From the NCBI GenBank assembly GCA_003248075.1, contig QJYK01000126.1:1-36896 (forward strand): 36,896 nucleotides of DNA. Reading direction: 5' to 3'. How positions within the stretch are numbered: the stretch's first letter is position 1; every line of letters begins with the position of its first letter. A program made the translations under genes and the position numbers. Below the pieces are notes generated by a model, which did not search any database, had not been told where the DNA came from, and worked only from the letters and a program-made list of their open reading frames with translations. The DNA comes from Gemmatimonadota bacterium. GTDB taxonomy: Bacteria; Gemmatimonadota; Gemmatimonadetes; Longimicrobiales; Gaopeijiaceae. Of this stretch, positions 1 through 8,730 are shown one piece after another.

Positions 1-7
1 CATCGGA

Positions 8-1351
8 TCAGGCACCTTCATGGAGGTTGGGCGGCCGGCGGTAGCGAGCCCGGGCCCAGAAGTGATAGACGGGAAGGCCCAGCAGGACCAGTCCAAGACC
101 CACAAGGCTGGAGCGAAGATCCGAAGCCACCTGGTGCACGACGATGGCGAACGCCGAGGTCGCGAAGACGAGAGGTACCCATGGGTACCCGGCGATCTCG
201 TAGCTCCGCGTCAGATCCGGGCGTCGACGAAGCAGGATCAGGCCGATCGCCATGAGGCCGAAGAAGATCCACTCGGTGTAGACGACCCGCGTGAACAGGG
301 CCCGATAGCTCCCGGTTGCCACGAGAACGCTGGACCACGCGCCCTGTAGCAGGATCGCCCTGTGCGGAGTGTGATAGCGGGGGTGGACCTCGCCGGCCCA
401 TGAGAAGAGCAGCCCGTCGCGCGCCATGGCGTAGTAGACCCGGGGGCCGGCGAGCACGATGCCGGACACCGCGCCGAACGTCGAGAAGACCACGAGCCCG
501 GACATGGCCGCACCACCTCCGCGGCCGAAGACCGCGTCCGCGGCGTCCGCAGCCACCCGCGTGGATGCCGCCACCACCTCGAGCGGAAGCACCCACAGGT
601 AGACCGCGTTGAGCGCGATGTAGCACACCGTGACCAGCACCGTCCCGACCACGAGCGCCCGCGGGATGGTCCTGCGCGGGTCCGCGGTCTCTTCGGCGTT
701 GTAGGTGACCATGTGCCAACCGCCGAACGCGAAGAGCCCCGCGACCATCCCGAGCCCGAAGTCGCCCAACCCCCACGACGCGACGCCCGGCGACCCGGCC
801 AGCCCCACCTGTTCGTGGGCTGCACCCCCGAACGAGAACCCCAGCGCGATGATGGCCAGCACAGCCAGCAGCTTTCCGCCCGTGAAGGCCGTTTGCAGCA
901 GCGTGCCGTGGCGCACGCCCAGGTAGTTGACGCCGCTCAACAGGACGATCGCGGCCACCGCCACAGCCCTTACTCCCGTCTCGTCGAGCGGCAGGAAGAA
1001 CCCCACGTAGCGTCCGAAGACGGTCGCGATCGCGGCGATGATCCCGGAATGCATCGTCCAGAACATCGCCCAGCCCCACAGAAAGCCGAGCCAGGGGCCG
1101 AACGCCTCCCGCAGGAAGGCGTAGACTCCTCCCGACTCGGGGAGCGCCGAGGCGAGCTCGGCGGTCACCAGTGCGCCGAACAGGGTCAGGACCCCGCTCA
1201 GCAGCCACACCAGGTAGATACCGCCGGGTGTCGGGACCCGACCGGTGATCTCCGACGGCTGCACGAAGATCGACGCTCCGATGATCGTCCCCACGACCAT
1301 CGCGGTGGCGTGGGGGAGGCGGATGGCGCGATCGAGGACGGGGCGGGACAT
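8..1351 (-). CDS. APC-superfamily amino acid permease
   Basis: A 447-residue polytopic membrane protein, complete in the window (stop TGA at 8-10, ATG at 1349-1351). The N-terminus has the APC hallmark of the first helix, a Gly-rich break (GTIIGASIF, about residues 21-29), followed by roughly 12 hydrophobic segments and a short basic C-terminal tail. Length and order fit secondary amino acid transporters of the APC family (LAT/YfnA-like branch), which move amino acids across the inner membrane by exchange or ion symport. The substrate cannot be read from sequence. It is divergent from the Asp-box protein gene at 1499, with about 147 bp between the starts. I see no strong Shine-Dalgarno before the ATG. 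Family assignment is firm. Confidence 0.9.
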   Translation of the reverse strand: MSRPVLDRAIRLPHATAMVVGTIIGASIFVQPSEITGRVPTPGGIYLVWLLSGVLTLFGALVTAELASALPESGGVYAFLREAFGPWLGFLWGWAMFWTMHSGIIAAIATVFGRYVGFFLPLDETGVRAVAVAAIVLLSGVNYLGVRHGTLLQTAFTGGKLLAVLAIIALGFSFGGAAHEQVGLAGSPGVASWGLGDFGLGMVAGLFAFGGWHMVTYNAEETADPRRTIPRALVVGTVLVTVCYIALNAVYLWVLPLEVVAASTRVAADAADAVFGRGGGAAMSGLVVFSTFGAVSGIVLAGPRVYYAMARDGLLFSWAGEVHPRYHTPHRAILLQGAWSSVLVATGSYRALFTRVVYTEWIFFGLMAIGLILLRRRPDLTRSYEIAGYPWVPLVFATSAFAIVVHQVASDLRSSLVGLGLVLLGLPVYHFWARARYRRPPNLHEGA

Positions 1352-1498
1352 GGCCGGGAAGGCTGTCGGCGGTGGGACGGTCGCGCAAGGCGTCGGAACC
1401 TATTGGGCCACGCCGAAAAGGACTCCACCGCCGCACTCTTGCCCGTCCAGTACGCCCGCGGCACGTTGGCGGCCCCGTCCCCCTCGCGGAGAGCAGAA

Positions 1499-4400
1499 AT
1501 GCGCGCGACTGTCCTGAGCCTCACGGCCCTCGTAGCGACCGTGATCCCGGTGGCGGCTCGTCAGGTGGATTCGACGACCTACGCCGCGCTCCGCTGGAGA
1601 CATGTCGGTCCCGAGGGGAACCGGGCCATCGCCGTGACGGGGGTGCCGGGTGATCCGCTGACCGCCTTCGTGGGCGCTGCATCGGGTGGCGTCTGGAAGA
1701 CGGACGACGGCGGAGCGAGCTGGCGCCCGACGTTCGACGACCAGAGCGTCCAGTCGATCGGGTCGCTGGCCATTGCCCCCACGGCACCGAACGAGGTGTG
1801 GGCCGGCACCGGCGAGACCTTCATCATCCGCCCGGCGCTGGCGATGGGCGACGGGATCTACAAATCCACCGACGGGGGCGAGAGCTGGGCCCACATGGGC
1901 CTGGAGGCGACCGGACGCATCGGCCGTGTCGTCGTGCACCCGCGGAACCCGGACGTCGTGTACGTCTGCGCCCTCGGCCACGCCTACGCGCCTCAGCGCG
2001 AGCGGGGCGTGTACCGAACCAACGACGGTGGCCGGAGCTGGAAGCTCGTCCTGTTCGTCGACGAGGGCACCGGCTGCTCCGATCTCGCCATCGACCCGCA
2101 GCGCCCCGACATCCTCTTCGCCGGCATGTGGTCGCTCCAGGTCGACCCCTGGGGCCTGAGATCCGGAGGCGCGGGAGGTGGCGTGTACGTCACGCGCGAC
2201 GCGGGGGACCATTGGTCGAAGCTGGCGGGAGCAGGGCTTCCCGCCACCGACCAGCGTGTCGGTAAGGTCTCCGTGGACGTGGCCTACTCGGACCCGGACC
2301 GCGTATACGCGCTCATCGAGCAGGATCATCCGACGCTTTATCGGTCGGACGACGGGGGGCGGCGTTGGCGCCTGATGAACCGCGACCACGACATGGCCGA
2401 GCGCGCGTCCTACTACACGCGGCTGCGCGTCGACACCGCGGACCCGGACCGCGTCTATTTCGCGTCGGTGCGCTTCGGCATGAGCCAGGACGGGGGCGCG
2501 AGCCTGGTCGCGAACCCTCCCCGAGGTGGAGGGGACACGCACGACGTGTGGGTGGACCCGTCGGACCCGGCCCGCTTCATGGTCGCGGACGACGGCGGTG
2601 CCAACATCACGTTGAACCGCGGGCGGTCCTTCGAGCGGGTGGTCCTGCCGATCGCGCAGATGTACCACGTGTTCACCGACAACGAAGTGCCCTACAACCT
2701 GTACGGAAACCGACAGGACGGCTGGTCCTACAAGGGCCCGTCGAACTCCCGCGCGGGCGGAATCACGGTCGGGCACTGGCAGGGCGTGGGCGGGTGCGAG
2801 TCCGGCTTCGCGATTCCGGACACGGCCGCGGACAACCGGGTTTGGTCCGGCTGCTACGACGGCGGGCTCGAGGTGTTCGATCCCGCGACCGGACACGTTC
2901 GGAACGTGCGTGTGTGGCCGGAGGCGGCGTATGGATGGCGGCCGGCCGACGTGCGTTACCGATGGCACTGGACGTTCCCGATCGTGATCTCCCCTCACGA
3001 CCACAACACCGTCTACGTGGGCTCGCAGCACGTGCATCGCACGCGCGATGGCGGGTCGAGCTGGGAGGTGATCAGCCCGGATCTGACACTCGACGACGAG
3101 TCGAAGCAGCAGGACTCGGGCGGCATGACGACGGACAACCTCATGACCTTCGACGGATCGGTGCTCTACGCGCTCGCCGAGTCGCCCGTGCGGCAGGGGG
3201 TGCTGTGGGCTGGCAGCAACGACGGCCAGATCCACGTCAGCACCGACGGGGGCACGACCTGGCGGAACGTGTCCGGCAACCTGCCCGATCTCCCGACCTA
3301 CGGACAGTTCTCGAACATCGAGCCGTCACGCTGGGACGCCGGCGCTGCCTACGCGTCGGTCGACTTCCACCAGATGGGGATCTTCGATCCGTTCATCTAC
3401 AAGACGACCGACTACGGAGGTTCCTGGAGCCGTGTCGACGCCGGGATCGAGCGATCGCCCTCCTCCTTCGTGCATGTCGTCCGCGAAGACCCGGTGCGTC
3501 GAGGCATGCTGTTCGCGGGGACCGACAACGGCGTCTGGTTCACCCTCGATGACGGCGCCAGCTGGCTGAGCCTGCGCAACGGGATGCCTGCCGCCCCGGT
3601 GTACTGGCTGACCGTTCAGCCGCACTTCAACGACCTGGTGGTCGGGACCTACGGCAGGGGCTTCTGGATCATGGACAACATCACCCCCCTGCGGGCGCTG
3701 GACACGGACCTCTCCGGGCGGCCCATCGCCGTGGTACCACCGATGCCCGCGTACCGCTTCCAGCCGATCCAGGGGCTGAAGAGTACGCCGAGCCATGTCA
3801 ATGGACAGAACCCACGTTACGGCGCTGCCATCGATGTGTGGCTGGGCGCCGCGGCTGCCGGCTCCCTGAGCGTCGAGATCGGCGACCCGGGCGGCGGGGG
3901 CCCGATCCGCACTCTGACCCAACCCGGACGCGCCGGCCTCAACCGCGTGCAGTGGGACCTGCGACACGAGGCGCCGCGCGCCCCGAGGCTCCGCACCCCA
4001 CCGCCGGACATGCCCTGGATCGAGATGGAGCAGGACGGGACGCGGCGGCTGCGCACCTGGGATCTCGACATCGCCGGCGGTCAGGTCGGCCCGCTCGCGG
4101 TGCCGGGCGTCTACCCCGTGCGCATCCGAGCGGGCGACGAGACCGTGGAGACCTCGGTGGAGGTGCTGAAGGACCCGAGCTCCACGGGCTCCCTCGAGGA
4201 CATCCGCGCCCAGGTGGCGCTGTCCCTGGCGCTTCGCGACGATCTGGGCCGGATCGCGGACATGATCGATCGGATCGAGTGGATCCGTGAGCAGGTCGAA
4301 GACCTACGCGACCTTTCGCGGGTGGAGGCTGACGCCGAGGCGGTAGCCGAGGCAGCGGCCCAGTTCCGCACGAAGCTGCTGGACGTCGAAGGGCGCCTGT

Positions 4401-4657
4401 TCGATCTGAACCTCTCGGGCGCGCGGGAGGACGCGTTCCGTGCCCCCATGCGGCTCTACGGCCGCATGGGGGCCCTGGGCAGCGACCTCGGCCGCTTCGG
4501 GGCGGACTTCGCGCCGACCCGCCAGCAGCAAGAAGTCTACGATCTCCTGAAAGCGAGGCTGACCGAGGCGGGCGACCTCCTGGACCGGCTCCTCGCCGTC
4601 GATCTGCCTGCGCTGAACGAGCAGTTGCGGGCGCGCGGAATCCCCATCATATCCTAG
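1499..4657 (+). CDS. Secreted Asp-box beta-propeller protein (sortilin/VPS10-like glycosyl hydrolase family)
   Basis: 1052 residues from the ATG at 1499, which follows a GGAG-type ribosome site and begins a clear signal peptide (MRATVLSLTALVATVIPVAA). The reading frame is open upstream to about 713, but that part is antisense to the permease and has no signal peptide. The mature protein carries at least nine Asp-box/BNR repeats (KTDDGGASW, KSTDGGESW, RTNDGGRSW, RSDDGGRRW, RTRDGGSSW, VSTDGGTTW, KTTDYGGSW, FTLDDGASW and others), predicting one or two beta-propellers over about residues 30-740. A C-terminal part of about 300 residues follows, with a helical region rich in Leu, Arg, Glu and Asp. 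Such proteins are often annotated as 'glycosyl hydrolase' or 'VPS10/sortilin-like', but the biochemical role is unproven and no catalytic site can be named. The stop codon lies at the edge of a non-coding repeat element. A paralogue is at 27626-30889. Confidence 0.88.
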   Translation: MRATVLSLTALVATVIPVAARQVDSTTYAALRWRHVGPEGNRAIAVTGVPGDPLTAFVGAASGGVWKTDDGGASWRPTFDDQSVQSIGSLAIAPTAPNEVWAGTGETFIIRPALAMGDGIYKSTDGGESWAHMGLEATGRIGRVVVHPRNPDVVYVCALGHAYAPQRERGVYRTNDGGRSWKLVLFVDEGTGCSDLAIDPQRPDILFAGMWSLQVDPWGLRSGGAGGGVYVTRDAGDHWSKLAGAGLPATDQRVGKVSVDVAYSDPDRVYALIEQDHPTLYRSDDGGRRWRLMNRDHDMAERASYYTRLRVDTADPDRVYFASVRFGMSQDGGASLVANPPRGGGDTHDVWVDPSDPARFMVADDGGANITLNRGRSFERVVLPIAQMYHVFTDNEVPYNLYGNRQDGWSYKGPSNSRAGGITVGHWQGVGGCESGFAIPDTAADNRVWSGCYDGGLEVFDPATGHVRNVRVWPEAAYGWRPADVRYRWHWTFPIVISPHDHNTVYVGSQHVHRTRDGGSSWEVISPDLTLDDESKQQDSGGMTTDNLMTFDGSVLYALAESPVRQGVLWAGSNDGQIHVSTDGGTTWRNVSGNLPDLPTYGQFSNIEPSRWDAGAAYASVDFHQMGIFDPFIYKTTDYGGSWSRVDAGIERSPSSFVHVVREDPVRRGMLFAGTDNGVWFTLDDGASWLSLRNGMPAAPVYWLTVQPHFNDLVVGTYGRGFWIMDNITPLRALDTDLSGRPIAVVPPMPAYRFQPIQGLKSTPSHVNGQNPRYGAAIDVWLGAAAAGSLSVEIGDPGGGGPIRTLTQPGRAGLNRVQWDLRHEAPRAPRLRTPPPDMPWIEMEQDGTRRLRTWDLDIAGGQVGPLAVPGVYPVRIRAGDETVETSVEVLKDPSSTGSLEDIRAQVALSLALRDDLGRIADMIDRIEWIREQVEDLRDLSRVEADAEAVAEAAAQFRTKLLDVEGRLFDLNLSGAREDAFRAPMRLYGRMGALGSDLGRFGADFAPTRQQQEVYDLLKARLTEAGDLLDRLLAVDLPALNEQLRARGIPIIS

Positions 4658-4860
4658 GAGCCTGTCCGAGTAGTACAGCGGGCCGCGCACATGGGGCTTA
4701 CGCGGCTCAGCGTAGGAGCGACGACGAGTCGTAGCCATAGCTACGGCGAGGAGGGGCGACGACCGATCAGCGGCGTAACCCCCATGTGCCCCAACACCCA
4801 GTTGGACGTGTACATATGCGGTCACGGGGTTGGGGTGGCACCCCAACGCGGGCCGTCCCC
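4655..4860. repeat. Inverted-repeat-rich non-coding element between convergent genes (IS remnant or MITE/REP-like)
   Basis: This spacer begins in the stop codon of the upstream gene with TAGGAGCCTGTCCGAGTAGT, which resembles insertion-sequence ends I know from IS5/IS1182-type elements. A long imperfect inverted repeat follows: arm 4687-4696 (GCACATGGGG) pairs perfectly with 4780-4789, and pairing continues inward with single mismatches to about 4707/4769. Inside lies a small perfect hairpin at 4730-4745 (6-bp stem, loop CATA). A second hairpin sits at 4829-4847. No open frame of coding quality is seen. It could be a MITE/REP-like element or an IS scar, and could act as a two-way terminator. 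No second copy was noticed in this window. Confidence 0.5.
4829..4847. terminator. Hairpin between convergent genes
   Basis: Perfect 7-bp stem GTTGGGG/CCCCAAC with loop TGGCA, between the 3' ends of the + gene ending at 4657 and the - gene ending at 4877. There is no T-run on either side, so any terminator function would not be of the classic intrinsic type. Confidence 0.35.
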
Positions 4861-4876
4861 TTGGCGATGGGGCCCT

Positions 4877-5302
4877 TCAGCCTTCGATCCGCACCTTGAT
4901 CGAGTAACGATCCGGATCGATCGCGCCCTGCGACGTGGGTGCAGGAGCGACTTCGAGAAGCGTGAGGGTGAAGCCGCCGACCCTGGCGGCCCGGGGCTCC
5001 AGGGTCGTGTTCACGACGTAGGGAACCGTCGGACCCGTGCCCAGGGTGAGCCCGAGCTCCACGCCGGCGTTCCCCTGCCACACGCAGATCGCGTCGATCG
5101 GGCACCTGGAATCCTCCACCACACGCAGGAAGAGGACCCGCAGCACCGAGGTTCCTGCTTGCGCCTCCTGACCGGCGCGCAGCGTGAGCTCCACGGGGCC
5201 GTTGTCCAGCAACGCGTCGGACCGGCCCTCCGGGGCCGTCGAGGGGGAGCAACCGACCACGGCGGCGGTCACGAGCAGTGAGAACGTCGTTCGGGTCAAC
5301 AT
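4877..5302 (-). CDS. Small lipoprotein with a Cys-Pro / Cys-Val-Trp-Gln-Gly-Asn-Ala motif
   Basis: 141 residues. The N-terminus (MLTRTTFSLLVTAAVVGC) is a lipoprotein signal peptide with lipobox VVGC, so the mature protein should be lipid-anchored at Cys18. The body is predicted beta-rich and contains SRCPIDAICVWQGNA, a motif I recognise from many small uncharacterised exported proteins of Bacteroidota and Gemmatimonadota. Its two Cys (in RCP and ICVW) could form a disulfide. Function is unknown. The stretch GCTGAAAATAC directly before the ATG has no Shine-Dalgarno. The gene is converged on by the Asp-box gene from the left, and a terminator hairpin of the next minus-strand gene lies upstream, so it is probably transcribed alone. 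Confidence 0.75.
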   Translation of the reverse strand: MLTRTTFSLLVTAAVVGCSPSTAPEGRSDALLDNGPVELTLRAGQEAQAGTSVLRVLFLRVVEDSRCPIDAICVWQGNAGVELGLTLGTGPTVPYVVNTTLEPRAARVGGFTLTLLEVAPAPTSQGAIDPDRYSIKVRIEG

Positions 5303-5365
5303 GTATTTTCAGCTCGCAGCAATGCGTGAATGTCGATCGAAGTCCGGATCACCCATTCAAACGAG

Positions 5366-5397
5366 CGGGGCGCCCCCCTTGTGACGGAGGCGCCCCG
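5366..5397 (-). terminator. Intrinsic-type terminator of the small membrane protein gene
   Basis: A 9-bp perfect stem (CGGGGCGCC at 5366-5374 with GGCGCCCCG at 5389-5397) lies about 30 bp past the stop of the minus-strand gene at 5429. On the minus strand it is followed by GCTCGTTTG, a short T-run. It separates that gene from the lipoprotein gene downstream. Confidence 0.55.
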
Positions 5398-5428
5398 TGG
5401 CCGCGTCGAGGGCGACCCGGCGTGGGGC

Positions 5429-5701
5429 TCAGTCCTCCAGGAGCGGCGGCTCCTTCGTGTCGTTGACGCCCAGTGCCACGCCGGTTCCGACGCCGGCTCC
5501 GATGGCGATCGCGGTACCGGCGCCCACCACGGGAAGGATGGCCACCAGGGGCGCAGCGAGCACCGTGGCCCCGACTCCGGCCCACAGCCCCAGGAGGGGC
5601 TTTTCGACCAAGCTCGTATATCGGAGACGCCTGCCGACGAACTTGCGTGACTTGACGTGTCCGTAGACGCCGATGACGCCCGCGGCGATGAACTCCAGCA
5701 T
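5429..5701 (-). CDS. Small glycine-rich membrane protein, unknown function
   Basis: 90 residues from the ATG at 5701 (MLEFIAAGVIGVYGHVKSRK). A longer frame to 5794 exists, but it would run through a probable terminator hairpin at 5737-5754 and adds a charged, low-quality N-terminus. A G-rich run lies just before the chosen ATG. The protein has a short hydrophobic N-terminus, a basic stretch (KSRKFVGRRLRY), then two hydrophobic Gly/Ala/Val-rich segments (about residues 38-76) resembling Gly-zipper membrane helices, and an acidic end (KEPPLLED). I do not recognise a family. It lies downstream of the beta-CASP gene but is probably a separate unit because of the intervening hairpin. Confidence 0.6.
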   Translation of the reverse strand: MLEFIAAGVIGVYGHVKSRKFVGRRLRYTSLVEKPLLGLWAGVGATVLAAPLVAILPVVGAGTAIAIGAGVGTGVALGVNDTKEPPLLED

Positions 5702-5736
5702 CCTGTCCCCCCGGTCGGGGTTTCTCATTGCCTCAA

Positions 5737-5754
5737 GAGGGACCACCGTCCCTC
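5737..5754 (-). terminator. Hairpin after the molybdoenzyme/SulP/beta-CASP operon
   Basis: Perfect 7-bp stem GAGGGAC/GTCCCTC with a 4-nt loop, 53 bp beyond the stop of the beta-CASP gene at 5807. On the minus strand it is followed only by TTGAGG, so the T-run is poor. It is the best candidate for the end of the operon. Confidence 0.4.
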
Positions 5755-5806
5755 CCTCAACCATACGGGTACGCGACCTCGCGGGTTCCGGCACCGCCTC
5801 CGAGGG

Positions 5807-7165
5807 TCAGTCCAGGTGCACCCACCTCCCGTCCTGCGCGACGGTCACCTGCAAGCCGAGCCGCTCCTCCATTCCCTTGCGCAGGGCGTCGGATTCTCGG
5901 GGCTCCCCATGCACCAGGAAGACCCGCCGTGGAGGTTTCGGGGCCGACGCGATCCAGTCGATAAGCTCGCTCTCGTCTGCATGAGCCGACAGGCCGTGCA
6001 TGACCGATACCTCGGCCCGGACCGGCACGGTCCCACCGTGGATGCGCACGTTGGGCTTGCCCGCCAGGAGGTCCGCACCGCGGGTGCCCGCTGCCTGATA
6101 ACCCGTGAGCAGGACCGTGTTGCGGCGGTCCGGAGCGAAGGCCCGGAGGTGATGGAGGATCCGACCCCCGGTGAGCATGCCGGCTCCGGCGATGAGGACC
6201 ATCGGGCCGCGTCGGCGGTTGAGCGCCTTGGATTCCTCAACCGTACGCGTGTACTTCGCGATGCTGAAGACCGCGGACGTGCTCGTCGGATCCAGTCGGT
6301 GAAAGGCGGGATGCTCGTGGTACAGCTCAGTGACGTCGATCGCCATCGGGCTGTTCAGGAAAACCGGGACTCTCGCCGCCGCCCCCGACTCGAAGACGCG
6401 CCACAGGGCCAGGAGCATGAGCTGAGCCCGTCCCACCGCGAACGCGGGGATCATCAGCACGCCGCCCCGGCGGATCGAGCGACGCAGCACCAGCCCCAGC
6501 GCCTCCACGGGGTCGACGGTCGGGTGCTCCCTCCCGCCGTAGGTCGATTCCATCACCACGAAGTCGGCCGGTGCGGGCGGGGCCGGTGGTGGGATGAGGA
6601 GGTCGTGTGGCCGGCCGAGGTCCCCTGAGAAGAGGATCCGGGGCTCGCCTCCCGCGCTCAGGAGCGGCGACGCGGCCCCGAGGATATGGCCCGCCGTCGC
6701 GAACCGGAGCGTCACGCCTCCGAGATCCACGTCGGTATCCATCGGTTGCGGTCGTAGGTACGGCTCGACGGCACGGGCCTCTCGCTCCGTGTAGAGCGGG
6801 CGAGGGTCGGCGTGCCTCGAGTAGCCCTTCTTCTTGGCGTAGCGCGCGTCCTCCTCCTGGAGGCGTCCGGAGTCGGCCAGCAGGATCTCCGTCAACCCCT
6901 TGGTCGGCTCGGTACAGTGGATGGGTCCCTTGAAGCCCTCCTTGACCAGCACGGGGAGGTAGCCCGTGTGGTCCAGGTGCGCGTGGGTCAAGACCACCGC
7001 GTCGAGCTCCGACGGATCTACCGCAAGCGGCTCGCGGTTCCGCAGACGCAGAGCCTTGAGCCCCTGGAACAGCCCACAGTCGACGAGGATCCGCTTCGTC
7101 CCGATGTCGACGAGGTGACGCGAGCCCGTCACCGTGCCCGCCGCACCCAGGAAGGACAGCCTCAT
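5807..7165 (-). CDS. Metallo-beta-lactamase fold / beta-CASP protein (RNA-processing exonuclease family)
   Basis: 452 residues. The metal site is intact: HAHLDH at residues 61-66, His160 and the Asp of SGDLG (about 182), all ligands of the dinuclear zinc centre. The beta-CASP region follows with PAFAVGRAQ, the Gly-rich GAGMLTGGRI and LSAHADESEL, then a C-terminal RNA-specificity-type segment containing VFLVHGEP. The overall plan is that of CPSF73/RNase J-related bacterial proteins of about 450 residues, annotated as MBL-fold RNA-specificity proteins. By family it should be a cytoplasmic RNA nuclease. The ATG overlaps the SulP stop codon by 4 bp (ATGA), so translation is probably coupled. Its presence at the end of a redox operon is unexpected. 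Fold and metal site are firm; the substrate is not known. Confidence 0.9.
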   Translation of the reverse strand: MRLSFLGAAGTVTGSRHLVDIGTKRILVDCGLFQGLKALRLRNREPLAVDPSELDAVVLTHAHLDHTGYLPVLVKEGFKGPIHCTEPTKGLTEILLADSGRLQEEDARYAKKKGYSRHADPRPLYTEREARAVEPYLRPQPMDTDVDLGGVTLRFATAGHILGAASPLLSAGGEPRILFSGDLGRPHDLLIPPPAPPAPADFVVMESTYGGREHPTVDPVEALGLVLRRSIRRGGVLMIPAFAVGRAQLMLLALWRVFESGAAARVPVFLNSPMAIDVTELYHEHPAFHRLDPTSTSAVFSIAKYTRTVEESKALNRRRGPMVLIAGAGMLTGGRILHHLRAFAPDRRNTVLLTGYQAAGTRGADLLAGKPNVRIHGGTVPVRAEVSVMHGLSAHADESELIDWIASAPKPPRRVFLVHGEPRESDALRKGMEERLGLQVTVAQDGRWVHLD

Positions 7166-8730
7166 CGCGGGTGCTCTTCTCTCGCTGCGTGGGCTCCGGC
7201 CCCCCGTGATGCCGCCTCGCTTTGGGCGCCCGTACCGGTGAGCACCCGTACGGCGTGGTCGGGCACGCCCGCGAGCTCGACCTTGAGCCCCGTGACGCGG
7301 AGCTGATCCAGCATCTCCGCGAGCTGATAAGCCCCGGTCAGGTCGATGCGGCCGAGGCCACCGCAGTGGATGACGACCTCCTCCACGTCCGGCTCATCGC
7401 TGAGCGCCGCGAGGATCACGTCATCGAGCACCGGCGCCGAACCGAACCAGAGCACGCCCTGTGGCTCCAGGTGGAGCGTGCCCCCCACCCGACGCGAGGC
7501 CACGACGGGGCGGAGCTCCTTCAACAGATGCACGGCTCCGGCTGCGAGGACGCCGAGGAGCACCGCGTGCTCCACATGCGGGGCGAGCGCGAGCGTGAGC
7601 GCGAAGGTCCCCCAGGCGATCAGCGCCTGGCTCTTCGAGACGCTCCAGATGCGGAGCAGCGTCCGGGGACGGAAAAGGCTCCACACGGCGGCGATCACGA
7701 TGCCGGCGAGCACCGCGCGGGGGAGCGGCGACAGGATGTCCGCGAAGGGCAGGAAGAGCAGCACGGTGAGGCCGGTCACCAGCCCGCTCCAGCGGCTTCC
7801 GGCACCAGCCATCCGATTGAGGGAGCTCCGGGCGAACGACCCTCCGACGGGGAAGCCCCCGGTCAGGCCCGCGGCGACGTTGGCTGCCCCCTGGCTGAGA
7901 AACTCCCGGTTCGCGTCCCAGCGCTCGCGGTCTTCCGAGGCGAAGGCCCGCGAGATCGATGCCGCCTCGGCGAAGCCGATCAGGGCGATCACGACCCCTG
8001 GCAGCACCAGCGTCGGCAGTCGGCTCCAGGGCAGGCCGACCGTGAGTGGGGGAAACGAGGTGGGGATGTCCCCGACGGTGGGCCCCGCGTAGCCGGTGAT
8101 CCGTGAATAGAGGAGCCCGACCCCGGCCGCGACGAGCACGCCCGGAATCCGCGGAGCCACCCGACGCCCCGCGACGATGATCACGGCTGTGCCCGCAGCG
8201 AACAGGAGGGACATCACCTCCCATTCGCCGGGGTGCGACAGCGTCCAGCTCGCGCGCAGCAGGACGCCGCCCCGGGGCGCGTTGGCACCCAGAGCTCCCG
8301 GAAGCTGCGACGCCACGATCAAGACCGCCGCGCCGGACATGAAGCCTTCGAGGAGGGGCCTCGACATCAGATAGGAGAGCCAGCCGGCGCGGCTGAGGCC
8401 CACCGCGATGCGGGTGACGCCGATCACGACCGCCAGGAGGCCCGCGAGCGCCAGATAGTCCGGGCTGCCGGGCTCGGCGAGCGGTACCAGCGCGCCGTAG
8501 GTGAGCAGCGCCGTCGTGGCCACGGGCCCCGTCTGGAGGTAGGGGGACGACGCGAAGAGCGCCGCGGCGATCAGGGGCACGCCGAGCGCGTACAGGCCCG
8601 TGTAGCCCGGCATTCCGGCGAGGTCGGCGTACGCGAGGGACTGGGGGATACCGATGAGCGCGACGCTCACCCCCGCGATGATGTCACGACCCCGGAAACG
8701 GTGCCGCGGTGTAGCGACGATCGTGGTCAC
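7162..8730 (-). CDS. SulP-family inorganic anion transporter with STAS domain
   Basis: 522 residues, starting with GTG at 8730 that overlaps the TorD-like stop (GTGA). The membrane part (about residues 15-400) has the SulP layout: an early segment with SVALIGIPQSLAYADLAGMP, which fits the family signature, and GGFPVGGSFARSSLNRMAG near the middle. A C-terminal STAS domain (about 410-500, with LGRIDLTGAYQLAEML) follows. SulP proteins move sulfate, bicarbonate, molybdate or related anions across the inner membrane. Lying directly behind a cytoplasm-facing molybdoenzyme, it could export sulfate made from sulfite, or import sulfate or molybdate. The sequence does not distinguish these. Family assignment is firm. 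Confidence 0.9.
   Translation of the reverse strand: MTTIVATPRHRFRGRDIIAGVSVALIGIPQSLAYADLAGMPGYTGLYALGVPLIAAALFASSPYLQTGPVATTALLTYGALVPLAEPGSPDYLALAGLLAVVIGVTRIAVGLSRAGWLSYLMSRPLLEGFMSGAAVLIVASQLPGALGANAPRGGVLLRASWTLSHPGEWEVMSLLFAAGTAVIIVAGRRVAPRIPGVLVAAGVGLLYSRITGYAGPTVGDIPTSFPPLTVGLPWSRLPTLVLPGVVIALIGFAEAASISRAFASEDRERWDANREFLSQGAANVAAGLTGGFPVGGSFARSSLNRMAGAGSRWSGLVTGLTVLLFLPFADILSPLPRAVLAGIVIAAVWSLFRPRTLLRIWSVSKSQALIAWGTFALTLALAPHVEHAVLLGVLAAGAVHLLKELRPVVASRRVGGTLHLEPQGVLWFGSAPVLDDVILAALSDEPDVEEVVIHCGGLGRIDLTGAYQLAEMLDQLRVTGLKVELAGVPDHAVRVLTGTGAQSEAASRGAGAHAAREEHPR

Noticed and set aside
713-1498. Upstream in-frame extension of the first Asp-box gene
   Set aside because: It is antisense to the permease, and the signal peptide and ribosome site place the start at 1499.
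1400-3235. 611-residue open frame on the minus strand
   Set aside because: It is antisense to the Asp-box gene, with Arg/His/Val-rich product and no domain; high GC keeps such frames open.
4686-4790. Integron attC site as an explanation of the long inverted repeat
   Set aside because: The expected GTTRRRY and RYYYAAC core sites are absent and no integrase or cassette genes are near.
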